64,000 nt of DNA, from assembly GCF_009753715.1 (NCBI RefSeq), contig NZ_WQMS01000007.1, positions 10,001-74,000 of the forward strand. Direction: 5' to 3'. Each line of letters begins with the position of its first letter. Positions within the stretch are counted from its first letter, which is position 1. The stretch comes from Sphingomonas horti (GTDB lineage: Bacteria > Pseudomonadota > Alphaproteobacteria > Sphingomonadales > Sphingomonadaceae). The translations under genes and the position numbers were made by a program. The notes under the pieces were generated by a model. It saw nothing but the letters and a program-made list of their open reading frames with translations, searched no databases and was not told where the DNA came from. Below are positions 61,594 to 64,000 of this stretch, one piece after another.

Positions 61594-61842
61594 GTGCCGT
61601 TCGTTACCGTCCAGCTCACGCGTGAAGGCACCGACGAGGGTGTCGATCACGTCACGGCCGCTCAGAAGGCGGCGATCTTCCAGGGCATCAGCCAGGTGCT
61701 CCTCGACGTGCTCGGAAAGCCCCACGACTGGACCTGGGTGGTCATCCAGGAAGTCGACCCGGAGGATTGGGGCTGGGGCGGACTGCCCGTGCTCGAGTTT
61801 CGCAAGCGGCTGGGCGCTGCTCGCGCGGCCACCACCGACTGA
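61594..61842 (+). CDS. 4-oxalocrotonate tautomerase family protein
   Basis: An 82-residue protein that starts with GTG and has Pro immediately after Met (MPFVTVQLTREGTDEGVDHV), as tautomerases need the N-terminal proline as catalytic base. The later WVVIQEVDPEDWGWGGLPVL follows the family pattern. It begins a rightward operon with nitronate monooxygenase and DUF3237. Confidence 0.9.
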   Translation: MPFVTVQLTREGTDEGVDHVTAAQKAAIFQGISQVLLDVLGKPHDWTWVVIQEVDPEDWGWGGLPVLEFRKRLGAARAATTD

Positions 61843-61866
61843 CGATCCACGCGCGAGCGCGATCCG

Positions 61867-62937
61867 ATGCCGCCGCGATCACCGCTGCTTTCGCGTCTCG
61901 GCATGAGGCTGCCGATCATCCAGGCTCCCATGGCCGGGATCTCCTCGCCAGAAATGGCTGCCGCTGTGAGCGACGCCGGCGCGCTTGGCTCGATCGGCAT
62001 CGGATCCGTCGCCGCCGAGCGCGCCGGCGCAATGATCGCGGCGGTGCGCGCCCGGACGGATGCGCCGTTCAACGTCAACCTGTTCTGCCACGCGCCGGCC
62101 GAGAGTGACCCCGCGGTCGAGCGGACATGGATCGCGCGGCTGCAGCCAAGCTTTGCGGCGTTCGGGGCCGCTCCCCCACCGGTTCTTTCGGAAATCTATC
62201 GCAGCTTCACCGCCGATCAGGAAATGCTCGCGATGCTGCTGCAGCTGCGACCACCGATCCTCAGCTTTCATTTCGGGCTGCCTACGCCAGCCGCGATCGA
62301 GGCGCTCCGCAGCGCCGGCATCAGGACTCTGGCCACTGCCACCAATATTGACGAGGCCCGCCAGATCGAAGCGGCGGGACTGGACGCGATCGTCGCGCAG
62401 GGATGGGAAGCGGGCGGCCATCGCGGCAGCTTCGATCCGGACGCTCTGGACGATGAACTCGGCACGGTTGCGCTGACGCGGCTCCTCGTGCGCGAAGTCC
62501 GCCTGCCGGTGATTGCCGCCGGCGGGATTATGGATGGTGCGGGGATAGCGGCGATGCTCAAGCTCGGCGCGGCCGCGGTTCAACTGGGCACCGTCTTCGT
62601 CGCCTGCAACGAAAGCCTTGCGGACGAGGGCTATCGGAAAGCTCTTGCCGGCGTGGGTGCCTGGCACACCGTAATGACCCGCGTCATCTCGGGGCGGCCG
62701 GCTCGCTGTCTCGCCAATCGCTTCACCGCGTTGGGACGCGGCGTTCCAGAGTCTGCAGTGCCGGATTATCCGATTGCATACGACATCGGGAAAGCCCTGC
62801 ATTCCGCCGCTTCAGCCCATGGCGAGTTCGGGTTCGGCGCCCAATGGGCCGGCCAAGGTGCACCGCTTGCCAGGCGAATGGGCGCGGCCGCTCTCGTCGC
62901 GACCCTCGCCCAGGAGCTTGAGGAGGCTTTTTCATGA
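61867..62937 (+). CDS. Nitronate monooxygenase
   Basis: A 356-residue TIM-barrel flavoprotein. N-terminal LPIIQAPMAGISSPEMAAAV, then INDEARQ-like NIDEARQIEAAGLDAIVAQG, WEAGGHRGSF and LPVIAAGGIMDGAGIAAML give the 2-nitropropane dioxygenase signature with FMN phosphate binding. It oxidises alkyl nitronates such as propionate-3-nitronate, a likely detoxification role. ATG 61867; overlaps DUF3237 start by 4 bases. Confidence 0.94.
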   Translation: MPPRSPLLSRLGMRLPIIQAPMAGISSPEMAAAVSDAGALGSIGIGSVAAERAGAMIAAVRARTDAPFNVNLFCHAPAESDPAVERTWIARLQPSFAAFGAAPPPVLSEIYRSFTADQEMLAMLLQLRPPILSFHFGLPTPAAIEALRSAGIRTLATATNIDEARQIEAAGLDAIVAQGWEAGGHRGSFDPDALDDELGTVALTRLLVREVRLPVIAAGGIMDGAGIAAMLKLGAAAVQLGTVFVACNESLADEGYRKALAGVGAWHTVMTRVISGRPARCLANRFTALGRGVPESAVPDYPIAYDIGKALHSAASAHGEFGFGAQWAGQGAPLARRMGAAALVATLAQELEEAFS

Positions 62938-63416
62938 GCAGCGAATCCAGCGGGAATATGACGCCTCTCGCCGCGCGCCCCCTGTTTATGATGCGGCTGC
63001 TGGTCGGCCCCCTCCAGACAATCGGCGGCCCGGCCGGTGCCGGACGGCGGGTCGGCGGAATCCCGGGCGGACGCTTTGATGGCGAGAAGCTCCGCGGCGT
63101 CGTGCTGCCCGGAGGTGCCGATTGGCAGATCGAGCGCAGCGACGGCGCGATCGAGCTCGATGCCCGCATCGTGCTGCAGACGGACGACGATGCGCTGATC
63201 GGGATGACCTATGTCGGACTGCGCCACGGCGCTCCCGAGGTTATGGCCAGGCTTGGACGCGGGGAGGCGGTCGCTCCTTCGGAATATTATTTCAGGATCG
63301 TCGCGCGATTTTCGACCTCCGATCCGCGCTACCAATGGCTCAACAGCATCATTGCCGTCGGGATCGGACATCGCCTGCCGGAAGGGCCCGTCTATCTCGT
63401 GCACGAGATTGCGTGA
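62934..63416 (+). CDS. DUF3237 family protein
   Basis: A 160-residue protein with the DUF3237 core: GPLQTIGGPAGAGRRVGGIP, then LPGGADWQIERSDGAIELDA and STSDPRYQWLNSIIAVGIGH. It is a small beta-barrel-like fold of unknown function often found beside oxidoreductases. ATG 62934 overlaps the previous stop. Confidence 0.9.
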   Translation: MSSESSGNMTPLAARPLFMMRLLVGPLQTIGGPAGAGRRVGGIPGGRFDGEKLRGVVLPGGADWQIERSDGAIELDARIVLQTDDDALIGMTYVGLRHGAPEVMARLGRGEAVAPSEYYFRIVARFSTSDPRYQWLNSIIAVGIGHRLPEGPVYLVHEIA

Positions 63417-63452
63417 CAAACTTACCGCTGTGCCGCTCGAAAGGACGTGGCG

Positions 63453-64000
63453 ATGAAATGCAAGGCTTTGCTCGCGCTCGTGTCGGCTCTGTCCGTCGCG
63501 GGTGGGTCCGGCAAGGCAGCGGAAGCGGCGACGAGGACGCCCACCAGCTATCATTGGGTGCGCGTCGGTGGCCTTAATCTCTTCTATCGGGAAGCGGGCC
63601 CGAGAGATGCGCCGACGATCGTGCTGCTGCATGGCTACCCGTCTTCGTCGCGGATGTATGAGCCGGTCATTCCGCTGCTGTCCGGCCGTTATCATCTGAT
63701 CGCGCCCGACTATCCCGGGTTCGGGCACAGCGATGCACCCTCGCCGGACGACTATGCCTACACGTTCGATCACCTGGCGGAATCGACGAGCGCGCTCCTC
63801 AGCACGCTCGGCATCCAGCGCTATGTACTGTTCATGCAAGACTATGGTGGTCCGGTGGGCTTCCGGATGATGATGCGCGAACCGGGAGCCGTTCAGGCCA
63901 TTATCGTCCAGAACGCAAACGCCTATGAGGAAGGTCTCGGCGCGAAATGGTCAGGTATCACTCGCTACTGGGCGGACCCCGCTGGACATGCCGAGGAGCT
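63453..64000 (+). CDS. Exported alpha/beta hydrolase (3' end outside window)
   Basis: 182 codons are visible, running off the right edge. A signal peptide-like start (MKCKALLALVSALSVAGGSG) is followed by the hydrolase fold: oxyanion region IVLLHGYPSSSRMY, then DYPGFGHSDAP, and the nucleophile elbow MQDYGGPVGFR. The nucleophile is Asp, not Ser, as in epoxide hydrolases and haloalkane dehalogenases. ATG 63453 has an AAGGACG site. Confidence 0.85.
   Translation, partial: MKCKALLALVSALSVAGGSGKAAEAATRTPTSYHWVRVGGLNLFYREAGPRDAPTIVLLHGYPSSSRMYEPVIPLLSGRYHLIAPDYPGFGHSDAPSPDDYAYTFDHLAESTSALLSTLGIQRYVLFMQDYGGPVGFRMMMREPGAVQAIIVQNANAYEEGLGAKWSGITRYWADPAGHAEE

Noticed and set aside
35464-64000. Second copy of the tRNA-Leu 3' end (right attachment site)
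   Set aside because: I looked for repeats of the last 15-20 bases of the tRNA by eye and found none in the window; short partial matches such as TCGACCGCAC near 18370 are chance.
1-64000. CRISPR array
   Set aside because: No series of regularly spaced short repeats seen at any position.

Overview
The window reads as a high-GC alphaproteobacterial chromosome, most likely Sphingomonadaceae (Sphingomonas-like). The evidence is gene content and order (plsX-fabH-ihfA-merR, class I lysyl-tRNA synthetase, pheST, metX-metW, hisC-tyrA, ftsE-ftsX), the TonB-dependent receptor style, and protein families usual in sphingomonads. This placement is inferred from protein features; no database search was run.

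Positions 1 to about 35.4 kb are ordinary core genome. In order they hold: a CBS protein, a thioesterase and a MAPEG protein; rpmF-plsX-fabH-ihfA-merR (ribosome and lipid synthesis); a SixA-like phosphatase with a DinG-type helicase; lysyl- and phenylalanyl-tRNA synthetases; peptidases; a small block with a ferritin-like protein, GtrA and a glycosyltransferase; a formate/nitrite-type transporter; an MscS channel; a frameshifted DUF1622 gene; a TonB receptor with a divergent TetR regulator; metX-metW with a PLP enzyme; hisC-tyrA; an isolated Anbu-type proteasome homologue; plsC; and ftsE-ftsX. The block ends at a tRNA-Leu(GAG) gene at 35377-35463.

From the tRNA to about 58.3 kb the DNA is accessory and looks like a genomic island built from two parts. 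The first (35.7-48.2 kb) is a defence island. It holds a two-gene OLD-type ATPase/TOPRIM nuclease plus UvrD helicase (Gabija-like architecture). Next comes a translationally coupled six-gene restriction-modification operon: RHH regulator, C5 methyltransferase, McrB-like AAA+, DUF2357/McrC-like nuclease, DUF3883 protein and Vsr. It most resembles BsuMI/LlaJI-type systems, with additions. It ends with a lone DndB-like DGQHR protein that has a striking tandem operator upstream. The second part (49.0-58.3 kb) is the remnant of a conjugative element: a TraA relaxase, a recognisable oriT next to it, TraC, TraD, DUF6118 and DUF736 proteins, a ParB-like protein, a sigma-region-4 protein, an AlpA regulator and a fused nucleotidyltransferase-HEPN protein. 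No integrase, TraG or type IV secretion genes are in the window, so the element is either mobilisable only, decayed, or continues outside.

From 58.3 kb to the end is a redox and detoxification cluster: msrA-msrB (zinc-free type), an FMN reductase, an isochorismatase-type hydrolase, an uncharacterised protein, a tautomerase, a nitronate monooxygenase, a DUF3237 protein and the start of an exported alpha/beta hydrolase. It is arranged around a divergent promoter region with a palindromic operator candidate.
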